A stretch of DNA of 64,000 nucleotides from JAALKW01 sp963974485 (GTDB lineage Bacteria; Pseudomonadota; Gammaproteobacteria; Legionellales; Legionellaceae), in assembly GCA_963974485.1 (NCBI GenBank), contig CAXBBS010000010.1, positions 19,606-83,605 of the forward strand, given 5' to 3'. Positions 45,881 to 54,589 of the stretch are shown here, piece after piece (positions within the stretch are counted from its first letter, which is position 1; every line of letters begins with the position of its first letter). The position numbers and the translations under genes were made by a program. The notes beneath the pieces were generated by a model. That model made no database searches and had not been told where the DNA came from. It saw only the letters and a list, made by a program, of their open reading frames with translations.

Positions 45881-46447
45881 ATGACTGATTCTAATCCAAA
45901 CCTGATTCAAGATGTATTCGATAAATCTACCCAACTGTTTACACTGGAGCAAATTGAAGCTGCTCTTGATAAAATGGCTATTGAAATTAAACACGATCTA
46001 CATGATACAAACCCGGTGGTTTTATGTGTGATGGTCGGTGGATTGATTCCTATGGGGCATTTACTTGTACGTTTAGATTTTCCACTCGAAGTTAATTATG
46101 TACATGCCACACGTTACCGTGGTGAAACACAGGGTGGCGAGCTTGATTGGCGCGCAAAACCAACCATCGATCTTAAAGGCCGAAATGTTTTGATTGTCGA
46201 TGATATTTTAGACGGTGGCGTAACGCTTTCAGCCATTATCGATGAAATCAAATCCATGGGTGCACATGACGTGCGCACAGCTGTTTTAGTCGACAAGCAT
46301 CACCAACGTGAAGAAAATGCACTGCAGCATGCCGATTATGTGGGCTTAGAAGTTGATGATCACTTCATTTTTGGTTATGGCATGGACTACCAAGAATACC
46401 TAAGAAATGCACCGGGTATTTATGTTGTATCACCCGAGCACGAGTAA
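45881..46447 (+). CDS. hpt: Hypoxanthine-guanine phosphoribosyltransferase
   Basis: Salvages hypoxanthine or guanine with PRPP to IMP or GMP. 188 residues. The PRPP-binding motif VLIVDDILDGGVTL, the VMVGGLIPMGHLL loop and the base-specificity region VDKHHQREENA, YVGLEVDDHFIFGYGMDYQE are clear. The 3' end of this gene and the sequence after it recur as a decayed copy at 51981-52108, on the far side of the giant deaminase-domain gene. Purine salvage links it functionally with a deaminase (adenosine to inosine to hypoxanthine) and with PRPP from prs. Confidence 0.94.
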   Translation: MTDSNPNLIQDVFDKSTQLFTLEQIEAALDKMAIEIKHDLHDTNPVVLCVMVGGLIPMGHLLVRLDFPLEVNYVHATRYRGETQGGELDWRAKPTIDLKGRNVLIVDDILDGGVTLSAIIDEIKSMGAHDVRTAVLVDKHHQREENALQHADYVGLEVDDHFIFGYGMDYQEYLRNAPGIYVVSPEHE

Positions 46448-46505
46448 GCTCTTATATATTGCCTATCATGTGTGTTTTAACACATGATAGGCTGCAGTCA
46501 TCTTC
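46401..46505. repeat. Left copy of hpt-derived direct repeat
   Basis: End of hpt plus downstream sequence. Bases 46416-46448 are identical over 33 nt to 52018-52050, and 46481-46505 match 52084-52108 with two mismatches. A further block inside hpt (46145-46166) matches 51981-52002 with one mismatch. The two copies bracket the giant gene. Confidence 0.85.
46461..46492. terminator. 13-bp perfect hairpin after hpt
   Basis: GCCTATCATGTGT pairs perfectly with ACACATGATAGGC around a 6-nt loop GTTTTA, 13 bp after the hpt stop. No U-tract follows, so it may be a rho-independent-like or mRNA-stabilising structure. Only the right arm is recognisable in the second repeat copy (52084 on). Confidence 0.5.
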
Positions 46506-46786
46506 GTGGCGAAGTTTCGGTTTTTTTGATGTTGATCCAAATTTTTTGACAGAACCCTCTGTGAATAAGTACCTTAATGTAGCTAAAGCAATCTAGAAGT
46601 AAGCTGCAACTGAAATTTTTTGCGTCTAAAATTTAAGATCAGGTCATCATCTCACCGTAGAAACTTGAAGCTGAGGGCTCCTGATTTTACGTTGCCATTC
46701 TTGTTCGTTCATCGCGATTATTCCCATAAGAGTTATAGCTAACGTGATTTGTGATATCCGTTCCTGACACGAGAAAAAAAACACGG

Positions 46787-46815
46787 TTGATGATATATGG
46801 CCTTCATGGTAAAAT
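46787..46815 (+). promoter_or_regulatory. Sigma-70-like promoter of the giant gene
   Basis: TTGATG (46787-46792), a 17-nt spacer and TAAAAT (46810-46815): four of six and five of six consensus matches with ideal spacing. It lies 45 bp before the TTG start and 90 bp before the third possible start of the downstream gene, so that gene has its own promoter. Confidence 0.6.
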
Positions 46816-46860
46816 AAAATACACTACACCCCCTGGCGAGCTCGAAAAGCGACCATTCGT

Positions 46861-49800
46861 TTGGGTCCAAATTATGCCTTTATGAAGGGCTTCTGTAGAG
46901 ATTATATGTTACAAAAAATTTATTTAGGTTGTGGTCTCTGGGTGGTTTTATCGGAGGATGGTACGTTAAGAAGTGAACTTCCTAAAAACAACCCCAGTGC
47001 TCGTTTACTTTTAAAGTTTCTAATGGTTTCTATCAAACAGCCAGCTGGCACAGCATACGCTTGCCTGCAGGATTTTATCAATACTTCAGGTGTTGTTGCG
47101 TTGGGAATGGAAATCTACTTGGGTGATGCAGAACAGCAACACACAAAGTTAGCTCGCGTGGCTGAAATAAAACAAACCCTTGCACAAACGCTCCATATTG
47201 AACTGATCCAAGAAATAGGCGCTCCCATATTACGCGCTGCTGTTTACGGCATTTTACCAATGCAAAAAGAGCCTTTACCTTCAGTCATGGTTGCTGACAT
47301 AAAACCAACCACGGATTTACACACTCATTTTACTGGTGCAATAACGGCTGACATGCTACTCAGTGCTTTCTATAAAAGGATCGAGTTAAATGCACAAAAA
47401 AAACAGAATCTGCAAATACATTACAAAATAAAATATTTAGAAAGTGTTGGCATTGATATAGCGGAACTACCACCAGCGATCAATAAACGAGGGCAGGTTG
47501 AAGCTGGGTATGTTGACATAACACCGTTGGTCAAGATGCAGGATTCATTAGAAAAATTTAGGTTGTTGTTAGAAATACCGGTTGATAAAAGAATCATCTT
47601 TGATCAAATGGAAGACTACTACGGTTATCGTGGAGTTTTTATCCAAGATGTGGAGCTTTTTCCGTTTTTTCTTCAAGAGCTAGCCAAAGATTATCAACGT
47701 CAAGGTATTCATTACGTCGAAATTTCATTCGCTAAAGTAGCAAAACCAAGTTATTTAAACGTGATTCATGAAACTTTACCACGTATTGAGGCTGAGACAG
47801 GTGTAACGATAAGATTTTTAGCCATGCTATGCAGAACTGCAACCGTAGAAGTTCGGGCTCTTCAAGTCCAAAAATATGAACACATCTCATTAAGTAGCCC
47901 TTATGTTGTTGGCATTGATTTATTATCTGCTGAAATCAATTCTAGTTACGCTTTTTACCCTGAGTTGACCTACATCGCACAAAATTTTCCTAATAAAATT
48001 GTCAGAGTACATGCGGGTGAAACATCATATCACCTTGAAAATGTGAAGGCGGTGGTGAAATTGGCAAAGCGCTTTCCACGCGTTCGCTTTCGCATAGGCC
48101 ATGGTACATATGGTGTTGATGATGATGTGATTCAGGAAATTCAACAAACACAGAACATCATCATTGAAATTAACATGGCTTCAAATATTACGCTTAATAT
48201 GCACGATGGTAAGGATGGACACCCCATCGATACATATTTAAGGAACGATGTTCCGGTCGTTTTGGGCAGTGATGGACATGGCCTATATCAATCAAGAAAT
48301 ACCGATTTAGTTGCGTTTTTGACCTATCGTTACCCGCTATCGGATACGCTTGGTTTTATGGAAAATATACAAAAAACAGAACAAGAACATATTGTGTTTT
48401 CGAATAGCATTTTTGTGGAAGAATCACGAACGTTATTTCGTTGTTTAGTCCGTGCGTTAGACCAAATTGAGTTTGTTTCAGATGACGTTGACGCCATCAA
48501 GGCGCATATTATATTACTACTAAATCTTGATAACAGTACACTCTCACAAATTCAGAAAATTTATCTAACGATTCGTGACAATCCTACCGTACAAAAGCTC
48601 TTCGTTGAAACCACTGTATTAAGCCCGAGCGTGCATGAGCAATACAGAAAAATAGCTGAGCGAAAAGCCGCTTTAGATCAACAAACTAAGCAACAGAACG
48701 CGTCCACGATTCAAACGGTACAGGGTATCCAAAAGCAAATGCAGGACGTGTTTGATGTTGTACCTTTCTTCATAACGATGCGAGCTACGGATTCAAATCC
48801 CAAACATCTTGAGTTTCAAGACAAAACGCCTTTGATGTTGAGTGGGGTTCTTCCTTACTCATCCTATGGAAATACGGTTTTTTTTGAAACCCTCAAGCAA
48901 ATTACTGCAATCATAAAAACTTTGCTTGAGACCTTAGATAACACAAACGTATATTTTGTAACGACAGGGCAAGATGTTGGCATTCAGAAAATTATGCACA
49001 CGCTCATTGGTGAGCACAACCATACCTGCGAGCCAGAACGTCGCTTTGATCTGGTTGCTTACGCTCCCAAAAGCGTAAAAGGAAATACCTTATCTAGATT
49101 TCTTTCACATGTCGTGGTGCTTGAGGATATAAAAACTATTTATCAAATGTATCAATATTTTTCTAAACTTGCCTTTGAAAACAATTTACTTATGGTCAAT
49201 TTCTCTGAAAATATGTGGCTCAAAGATGTCAGTCATGTTGTTCGTGAGGCAAGGCAAGAGGCGAAGGCATTTATCGATGGTATTCATGGAATAGAAGCGC
49301 TAGGCTTGATTCTTGGCGGTCTTGATGCTAAGCCTCGGCGAGATTACCAGCTGATTTATAACGAGCATTTAACGGCCATAACAAGCATACAACAACATGA
49401 ATTGCTTGCAGGCTATGGCAGTTTTTTACACCATACGCCAAGTGAGTTGGCCCAGCTTATTTTGTTAGCGCTCGATGAGGAGAAGCTTACAGAAGAGCAA
49501 AAAGATTGTGCGTTTGTAAATTTAACGAAGTGTTTTCAGTTACTGCTGCTCAATGTCGGCGATCCAGATTTACAATGCTCATCTGTTCGTTTTCAATTAG
49601 ACGTGGCATGTCTTCTTACCGAGAAATTAAAGCAAAATTTAGCGCAATTAACGTTACAACTATGGCAAGATGCAACCCAAACACTCCATGGCTTGACAAT
49701 AGAACCACCTATTGTTAGAGAAGACCTCAGACTAGATAGTCATGACAGAAGAGCTACTTTTTTTAAATCAAAAACAAAGAACCCTTATAATGCACCGATA

Positions 49801-51903
49801 GGTGATAAAGTTAGCTTTAAATTAAGCAGAAAAAACGCTTCTCCTGACAATTACACTGTATGGGAGCGTATAGCCATTCGTGCTGTACTCGACGAGCTAC
49901 AACGTAAGCGAGTCTATAAGAAATCAGAAGAGCTAAAATACCTTGTATGCTTACTTTTAGTTGGGAAAAATACCTCTCAAGCTACAGGTGATAATTATCT
50001 TGCAGTATGTGCAGATTTATTAATTTATCTAAGTAATAAATTCGCACTGGGTATAGACATATCTTCTCGTTTGAATGGATTAGAGCAAGAGCTTTTGGTG
50101 GTTGATAATCAAGATGCTTCTCACATCAAAGCGCTCATTCAAAACATGCTGGAGACGAACAAATTAAGGCTTACATCCGATAATAATTTTGATCAACCCA
50201 GTGTTGATGCGTTGCTGAATGCACTAGCACGCTCATGCATAGGAGAATACACGTTTGGGGTGTTACGCACATTTTTTAAAGCGCTTGCCTTGTCTACCCA
50301 TACGGAAGAAAGGCGGCGCTATTTTTCCGAAATGATAACAAACTACACCGATGGCTATTTTTACCAAGATAGTTTTTTTGGGGAGACGAATGGCTTTATC
50401 ATCAATCGAATTATAAATATGGGATTGTGTTTTGATACTATCGAAGACACGTTAACGCAAGAGAATTTCACCTATAAAGCCTTGCATAACGGCGAGGATG
50501 ATACCTTAGGCTTTTATTATCAAGATAAAAAAGTGTTGGATGTGTATTGGGGAAATGCACGCTATTATCCCGTGAGTATCGTTAATTCAGTTCAAATCTA
50601 TAAGAAATATCGACTTCTTGAAGATAGGCCATGGGACGCTAGTGAGTTTTTAGATGAGCAGGCGTTTGAGTATATCCAAGATAAACGCGGCAATTTTGTA
50701 AGGCGCTTTACTTATCGATGTATTCGTCCAACAGAAAGGATGTTACTCGCTCAAAACACGGTAAAAGAAATTATTCCCAAAAGTGCCAAAGCTACATTTG
50801 ATGAAATTGAAGGAAACCGACAAAACAAGAAATTTTTCTTACTGCATCCAGATCGTGCCCGTTTATCACAAGAGGTGATTACCGATGAGTTAGCGGAGCT
50901 TTCGCTGAATAGAATGGGTACGTATCGCTTTGTTACCTCTGGGCAATCAGCGCATAAGTATGATTTAAGAGCTAATAATGAAACGTTGTTTCTACGGCAT
51001 GCGTGTAAATTTGAAAACGTACTAACCTCAACGAGTAATTTGTGGCAAGGCGGTGGGGTAATCAAAATTGATTTGACAAAAGTACCTAGAGAAGACATCC
51101 GCTCGCAATACAAAACCAGCTCCAGAGTTAATATGGATAATGTCAAAAAAGATATCGGTGGTGTTTATAATCAAAAACTGCCTGAAGCATTTTCTCGTAC
51201 GAGTGATGGGTTACTTGCCAGTGAACTTGACTCTCAGATTAACAAGGCGCGTAAGAGTGCTCTTAGAAATCGCGAAACGCATTTATCAAAATTACCTACG
51301 GATGCCATCGTTGGTTGGAAACCATTCCATCAATTTCCGGTATGGCTTGGAAAAAAACAAATTAGCATGCCAATTCTATTATCCGACGGGGAGTATTTTA
51401 CACACTATCCAGTGTGCGATACCGCAGAGCCTAAAAGTGAAGATTTTATCACCAGCCTTGCGTGCTCAATGCCCGGTGTTGGAACGTTAGATGATTTCAT
51501 GAACGATGTAAATTCTCCCCTTGCTGATATGCTTAAGCTCTTAGGGCAAAAACTAAAAGCATCTCAAGGTTTAGATGAGCATGCCTTGAGCTGTATTTTA
51601 AAGGCCATGACGATTAATCTTCATTTTGCTCATCACTATCTTGCTCAACAAGAACCACAAGATGTACTTAGCTTAAGTAAACTTCTTTTTATAGCAATAC
51701 AAGCTGAAATTTCTGAATTTCGTGCGTTTAACGACGTTGCCACGTTAGCCAATAAACTAAGCCCTCTTATCACGCAAAGTATAGCTATCTGGAGCCAAAA
51801 AGGGGGGGGCTGTAAACCCTATTCGAATAACGTTTCAATGGCATTCTATTTGTCGCCAGAAAAAACAGTTCAACAAGATAAGGTGGTTGCCTGGTATCAT
51901 TAA
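46861..51903 (+). CDS. Giant protein with adenosine-deaminase-like domain
   Basis: 1680 residues from TTG 46861; ATG 46882 or 46906 are alternatives. Residues about 145-490 form an adenosine/AMP-deaminase-type metal hydrolase: metal ligands His154 and His156 in TDLHTHFTGA, His384 with proton-shuttle Glu387 in VRVHAGET, His414 in RIGHGTYG, SN-x-HP spacing in MASNITLNMH and GHPIDTYL, and Asp471 in VVLGSDGHG. The normal SDDP/TDDP has a second Asp contacting the base; here it is Gly472, so substrate specificity may differ. The N-terminal 140 residues and the 1190 residues after the domain match nothing I know. A stretch near 1360-1420 (LTSTSN, GGGVIKIDLTKVPREDI) faintly recalls ADP-ribosyltransferase folds. 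No signal peptide or membrane helices. The gene has its own promoter and hpt-derived repeats on both sides. Confidence 0.75.
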   Translation: MGPNYAFMKGFCRDYMLQKIYLGCGLWVVLSEDGTLRSELPKNNPSARLLLKFLMVSIKQPAGTAYACLQDFINTSGVVALGMEIYLGDAEQQHTKLARVAEIKQTLAQTLHIELIQEIGAPILRAAVYGILPMQKEPLPSVMVADIKPTTDLHTHFTGAITADMLLSAFYKRIELNAQKKQNLQIHYKIKYLESVGIDIAELPPAINKRGQVEAGYVDITPLVKMQDSLEKFRLLLEIPVDKRIIFDQMEDYYGYRGVFIQDVELFPFFLQELAKDYQRQGIHYVEISFAKVAKPSYLNVIHETLPRIEAETGVTIRFLAMLCRTATVEVRALQVQKYEHISLSSPYVVGIDLLSAEINSSYAFYPELTYIAQNFPNKIVRVHAGETSYHLENVKAVVKLAKRFPRVRFRIGHGTYGVDDDVIQEIQQTQNIIIEINMASNITLNMHDGKDGHPIDTYLRNDVPVVLGSDGHGLYQSRNTDLVAFLTYRYPLSDTLGFMENIQKTEQEHIVFSNSIFVEESRTLFRCLVRALDQIEFVSDDVDAIKAHIILLLNLDNSTLSQIQKIYLTIRDNPTVQKLFVETTVLSPSVHEQYRKIAERKAALDQQTKQQNASTIQTVQGIQKQMQDVFDVVPFFITMRATDSNPKHLEFQDKTPLMLSGVLPYSSYGNTVFFETLKQITAIIKTLLETLDNTNVYFVTTGQDVGIQKIMHTLIGEHNHTCEPERRFDLVAYAPKSVKGNTLSRFLSHVVVLEDIKTIYQMYQYFSKLAFENNLLMVNFSENMWLKDVSHVVREARQEAKAFIDGIHGIEALGLILGGLDAKPRRDYQLIYNEHLTAITSIQQHELLAGYGSFLHHTPSELAQLILLALDEEKLTEEQKDCAFVNLTKCFQLLLLNVGDPDLQCSSVRFQLDVACLLTEKLKQNLAQLTLQLWQDATQTLHGLTIEPPIVREDLRLDSHDRRATFFKSKTKNPYNAPIGDKVSFKLSRKNASPDNYTVWERIAIRAVLDELQRKRVYKKSEELKYLVCLLLVGKNTSQATGDNYLAVCADLLIYLSNKFALGIDISSRLNGLEQELLVVDNQDASHIKALIQNMLETNKLRLTSDNNFDQPSVDALLNALARSCIGEYTFGVLRTFFKALALSTHTEERRRYFSEMITNYTDGYFYQDSFFGETNGFIINRIINMGLCFDTIEDTLTQENFTYKALHNGEDDTLGFYYQDKKVLDVYWGNARYYPVSIVNSVQIYKKYRLLEDRPWDASEFLDEQAFEYIQDKRGNFVRRFTYRCIRPTERMLLAQNTVKEIIPKSAKATFDEIEGNRQNKKFFLLHPDRARLSQEVITDELAELSLNRMGTYRFVTSGQSAHKYDLRANNETLFLRHACKFENVLTSTSNLWQGGGVIKIDLTKVPREDIRSQYKTSSRVNMDNVKKDIGGVYNQKLPEAFSRTSDGLLASELDSQINKARKSALRNRETHLSKLPTDAIVGWKPFHQFPVWLGKKQISMPILLSDGEYFTHYPVCDTAEPKSEDFITSLACSMPGVGTLDDFMNDVNSPLADMLKLLGQKLKASQGLDEHALSCILKAMTINLHFAHHYLAQQEPQDVLSLSKLLFIAIQAEISEFRAFNDVATLANKLSPLITQSIAIWSQKGGGCKPYSNNVSMAFYLSPEKTVQQDKVVAWYH

Positions 51904-51980
51904 ACTCAATTTTCGTGTTGAGGCAATGGTAAATACTCGTTCATCACCTAACATAAGAAGACCTGACCTGATTAGGTTTG

Positions 51981-52049
51981 ATTGGCGCGCAAAACCTACC
52001 ATAAGAAATATCCCGCGTATTTATGTTGTATCACCCGAGCACGAGTAAG
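51981..52049 (+). pseudogene. Decayed hpt 3'-end copy
   Basis: Reads in frame as DWRAKPTI joined to RNIPRIYVVSPEHE and a stop. In intact hpt these two blocks are separated by about 80 residues, so this is a copy with an internal in-frame deletion and no start codon. The last 33 nt of the match are identical to hpt. Confidence 0.8.
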
Positions 52050-52108
52050 TTCCCATTTGCATCTAATTGAAATTATTTTAAGCACATGTTAGGCTGCGGT
52101 CATCTTCT
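51981..52108. repeat. Right copy of hpt-derived direct repeat
   Basis: Partner of 46145-46166 and 46401-46505. Matches run through the hpt stop into downstream sequence (52084-52108), so the copied segment covered both the gene end and its flank. It ends 22 bp before the next gene starts. Confidence 0.85.
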
Positions 52109-52130
52109 GATGATTAAATAGGTATGGCTG

Positions 52131-53789
52131 ATGCCCGCAGATAATCTCCCCCTTGTTGAACCCCGCGAATTTGTACGCAATATAGCCAATGTTTTAAAGC
52201 TTCTTCAGCCAACACAGGTCTATCTAATACCGACAGTATCTGCAGTTGAAGCGGAGAATACGTGGCCGCCTGAGCGTAATATGGTTGTTTGGAAAGACGT
52301 TGCAGGTGCATGGTACTTTAAAATACAAGTGCTGGGTGAGCAGCATCAAGGTATGTTTGACATCAGTATTGAGGATGATCTCCGAGTTGTTGATTGCTTG
52401 AATACATTAGAGATAAATCCCGAAGCATCTGAAGAAATATCTGATAAATTAGGACCTGACCTGCTTGCACGCATAGCTCGCCCTTATTTATCGTTAAGTT
52501 ATAGTCAACAAAATCAAATCATCGTCCCGTTAGATTTAAGCGCTGTCTGGCCTTTAGATAGCGATGGTCCGATTGATACGACGATTCAAACATGCCTTGC
52601 GCTTTTACGCGGTGAACAAGAGCATGATTTTTCCATGTACTTAACACTTGCTCGCATTAATCAGTTAGCTGGCGGTCGCGTTGCAGAATTTTGTTCAACC
52701 AATCCTAACGTGACGTCGGGCGATGTCTTAAGATTTATTCAGCTTTTAATGCGTGCTGCAATCAATAAAATTGGTCACGATGAAGCCGTTGTTTTGCCTG
52801 CTCTGCCGGAGGGTAGCGAACGGCGTTATGGTGACGTTGATCATGATGGTGATGCATTGCTCATACCTGAAATACACACGGCGATAGAGTGCTTTGAAGT
52901 AGCTTTTATAGTTTTAGAGGCGAGTGTGCCTCATCTATCTGAAAACGATAGGCAACGTTTAGCTCAAAGTCTTACAGCATTACGAGCAGCTAAAACAACG
53001 TGGTTTAACTCAAATAAAGGTATGGATCATCTGCTTAGCTTCCGGCGAGCGACAGATGCGGTGCTTCATGCAGACCATATTCAGCGTTTATATACCCATC
53101 AACGCTACCCAGGCTTAGGTATGTTTAGTGATTATGTTGCATCACCTGAAACACCAGCATTACAACAGTTACAGCTCAGTTTGAGAGAGCTACGTGATTT
53201 TTCACAGCCACACGTCAACAGCTCTCAATATATGGAGATGTGGAGAAAGCTTTCATTGGTAATGCAATGTTTCTCTGCAGGCTTCGTTTTGCTTTGTATG
53301 GGAGATGTAGGTGTTCTAGCTTTGTTGGCCCTTCCTGCCTTCGGTGTGCTCATGGTTTCTTTGGTGTATGGAATGTGCTTGGCGGATTTTTTACTCGATA
53401 CGTTCATCATGGGCTGTACTTCTGAATTTTCTTTGGATTTATGGACTGCGGTGATTGAGATGTATCGTGAATTTATAGCCGAAGATATCCCTCGAGCCCT
53501 AGGTGTGGTGCTTGTGATTTCTGTAGGTTATGGCTTGATTGCCGGTGAACTGTCAGTAGCAACGGGTCTGTTGGCTATGGCGGGTATGGTATTTGCAAGC
53601 TCATGTTTCTTTACGAGTGCTGTATACATAGGTCTGTTGAGTGTTGTTGCTGCGGGTTATGTAGGATATCAAGCTGTAAGTTATATGGCTGATATACTTC
53701 CAGCTTATTTTGAAGACTGGAGCTCTGGCTTTAATCCAGACGAGCCTGTTCATGAAGGGGTAGAGGGAACTGGTTTAGCGCCAACCTAA
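52131..53789 (+). CDS. Large hypothetical protein with C-terminal membrane region
   Basis: A 552-residue protein of unknown family. The first 360 residues are soluble and mixed alpha/beta (FVRNIANVLKLLQPTQVYLI, YLTLARINQLAGGRVAEF, CFEVAFIVLEASVPHLSEND). Residues about 365-415 and 450-525 are strongly hydrophobic (LLCMGDVGVLALLALPAFGV, ALGVVLVISVGYGLIAGEL, SAVYIGLLSVVAAGYVGYQ), perhaps four to six membrane segments, followed by an acidic tail. No signal peptide. It begins just after the hpt-like repeat and its last 59 bp overlap the convergent L,D-transpeptidase gene. A membrane-inserting effector is possible; there is no direct evidence. Confidence 0.6.
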   Translation: MPADNLPLVEPREFVRNIANVLKLLQPTQVYLIPTVSAVEAENTWPPERNMVVWKDVAGAWYFKIQVLGEQHQGMFDISIEDDLRVVDCLNTLEINPEASEEISDKLGPDLLARIARPYLSLSYSQQNQIIVPLDLSAVWPLDSDGPIDTTIQTCLALLRGEQEHDFSMYLTLARINQLAGGRVAEFCSTNPNVTSGDVLRFIQLLMRAAINKIGHDEAVVLPALPEGSERRYGDVDHDGDALLIPEIHTAIECFEVAFIVLEASVPHLSENDRQRLAQSLTALRAAKTTWFNSNKGMDHLLSFRRATDAVLHADHIQRLYTHQRYPGLGMFSDYVASPETPALQQLQLSLRELRDFSQPHVNSSQYMEMWRKLSLVMQCFSAGFVLLCMGDVGVLALLALPAFGVLMVSLVYGMCLADFLLDTFIMGCTSEFSLDLWTAVIEMYREFIAEDIPRALGVVLVISVGYGLIAGELSVATGLLAMAGMVFASSCFFTSAVYIGLLSVVAAGYVGYQAVSYMADILPAYFEDWSSGFNPDEPVHEGVEGTGLAPT

Positions 53790-54450
53790 TATTTTGATAC
53801 AGCGTGGGTAACCAGCGGGGTTTATTAAACGCAGTTTTTATAGACTTTGCTCGACGTAAATCATTCGGAGCAATAATCAGCTGGACATGCTCAAGTCCTA
53901 CGCGGTGGGTGAGTAAGAATAATTCATCCATAGCTTTATCCCCTACGGCGAGGCAACCTACAGAATAGGTTTTACCATGAATAAAAATATTATTGCCTAA
54001 TCTGCGTCGTCGTTCGAAGCTGGCGTGTTGGCGATCGAATGCATTCGGGTAGTTAATTTTCATGGAAAGATGCATGTTGCTGAATGGATTCAGGTAGGTG
54101 ATTTGATAGATGCCTTCAGGAATTTGTCTATCGCCTTCTCGGAGCTTGGGGCCAAGGTGGCCGCTGGACGCTGTGAGCGGATAAGTGTGAACATGACGCC
54201 ACGTTTGATGATTGTTTCTAGCCCAAACCTGCATGTGTCGTTCTTGTTTAAAGGCGAGCAGTGCAATGTCATCAGGTGGGTAGTGTACGCCTGCCTTGGA
54301 AAATTTTTTGATGAGTTTTGGTTCGATGGGTAGGCCGTAAGAAACAATCGCCTCGTTGACTGCGTGATCCCAATTGAGATTACTTCCCATCGCATAGGAT
54401 TGAAACGCACACAGCCAGCATATTATTAAAAGCAATCGACACATAGGCAA
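53731..54450 (-). CDS. L,D-transpeptidase (YkuD domain), secreted
   Basis: A 239-residue protein with an N-terminal signal peptide (LLLIICWLCAFQSYA). The YkuD catalytic signature is NIFIHGKTYSVGCLAVGD, with the His and the nucleophilic Cys in the right spacing, preceded by the substrate strand TASSGHLGPKLREGDRQIPEG. It would make 3-3 peptidoglycan cross-links or attach proteins to the wall in the periplasm. It is most like the ErfK/YafK-type short L,D-transpeptidases. Its last 19 codons overlap the convergent membrane-protein gene. Confidence 0.88.
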   Translation of the reverse strand: MPMCRLLLIICWLCAFQSYAMGSNLNWDHAVNEAIVSYGLPIEPKLIKKFSKAGVHYPPDDIALLAFKQERHMQVWARNNHQTWRHVHTYPLTASSGHLGPKLREGDRQIPEGIYQITYLNPFSNMHLSMKINYPNAFDRQHASFERRRRLGNNIFIHGKTYSVGCLAVGDKAMDELFLLTHRVGLEHVQLIIAPNDLRRAKSIKTAFNKPRWLPTLYQNIRLALNQFPLPLHEQARLD

Positions 54451-54589
54451 ATAGAATACTTAAACATGCGTAATATTTATACTTTGAGTAGAACAGATTG
54501 AACGGTTCTTGTCTAGTGCTATGGATTATTATTTTTTATTATTAATAGGTATACTACATTTCACATGTATTTCTAAAAGGATGTTGAGC

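Larger units (their letters stand above)
46448..46860. other. 413-bp intergenic region between hpt and the giant gene
   Basis: Holds the hpt-derived repeat, a 13-bp hairpin (46461-46492) and a sigma-70-like promoter (46787-46815). On the minus strand 46647-46727 reads as a 26-codon frame beginning MGIIAMNEQEWQRKIR, which could be a decayed gene remnant, but I cannot identify it. No other coding signal seen. AT-rich. Confidence 0.5.

Noticed and set aside
46861..51903. RADAR phage-defence locus (RdrA/RdrB)
   Set aside because: A deaminase-like domain is present, but no AAA ATPase (rdrA) lies next to it, and the protein is about twice the size of RdrB as I recall it.
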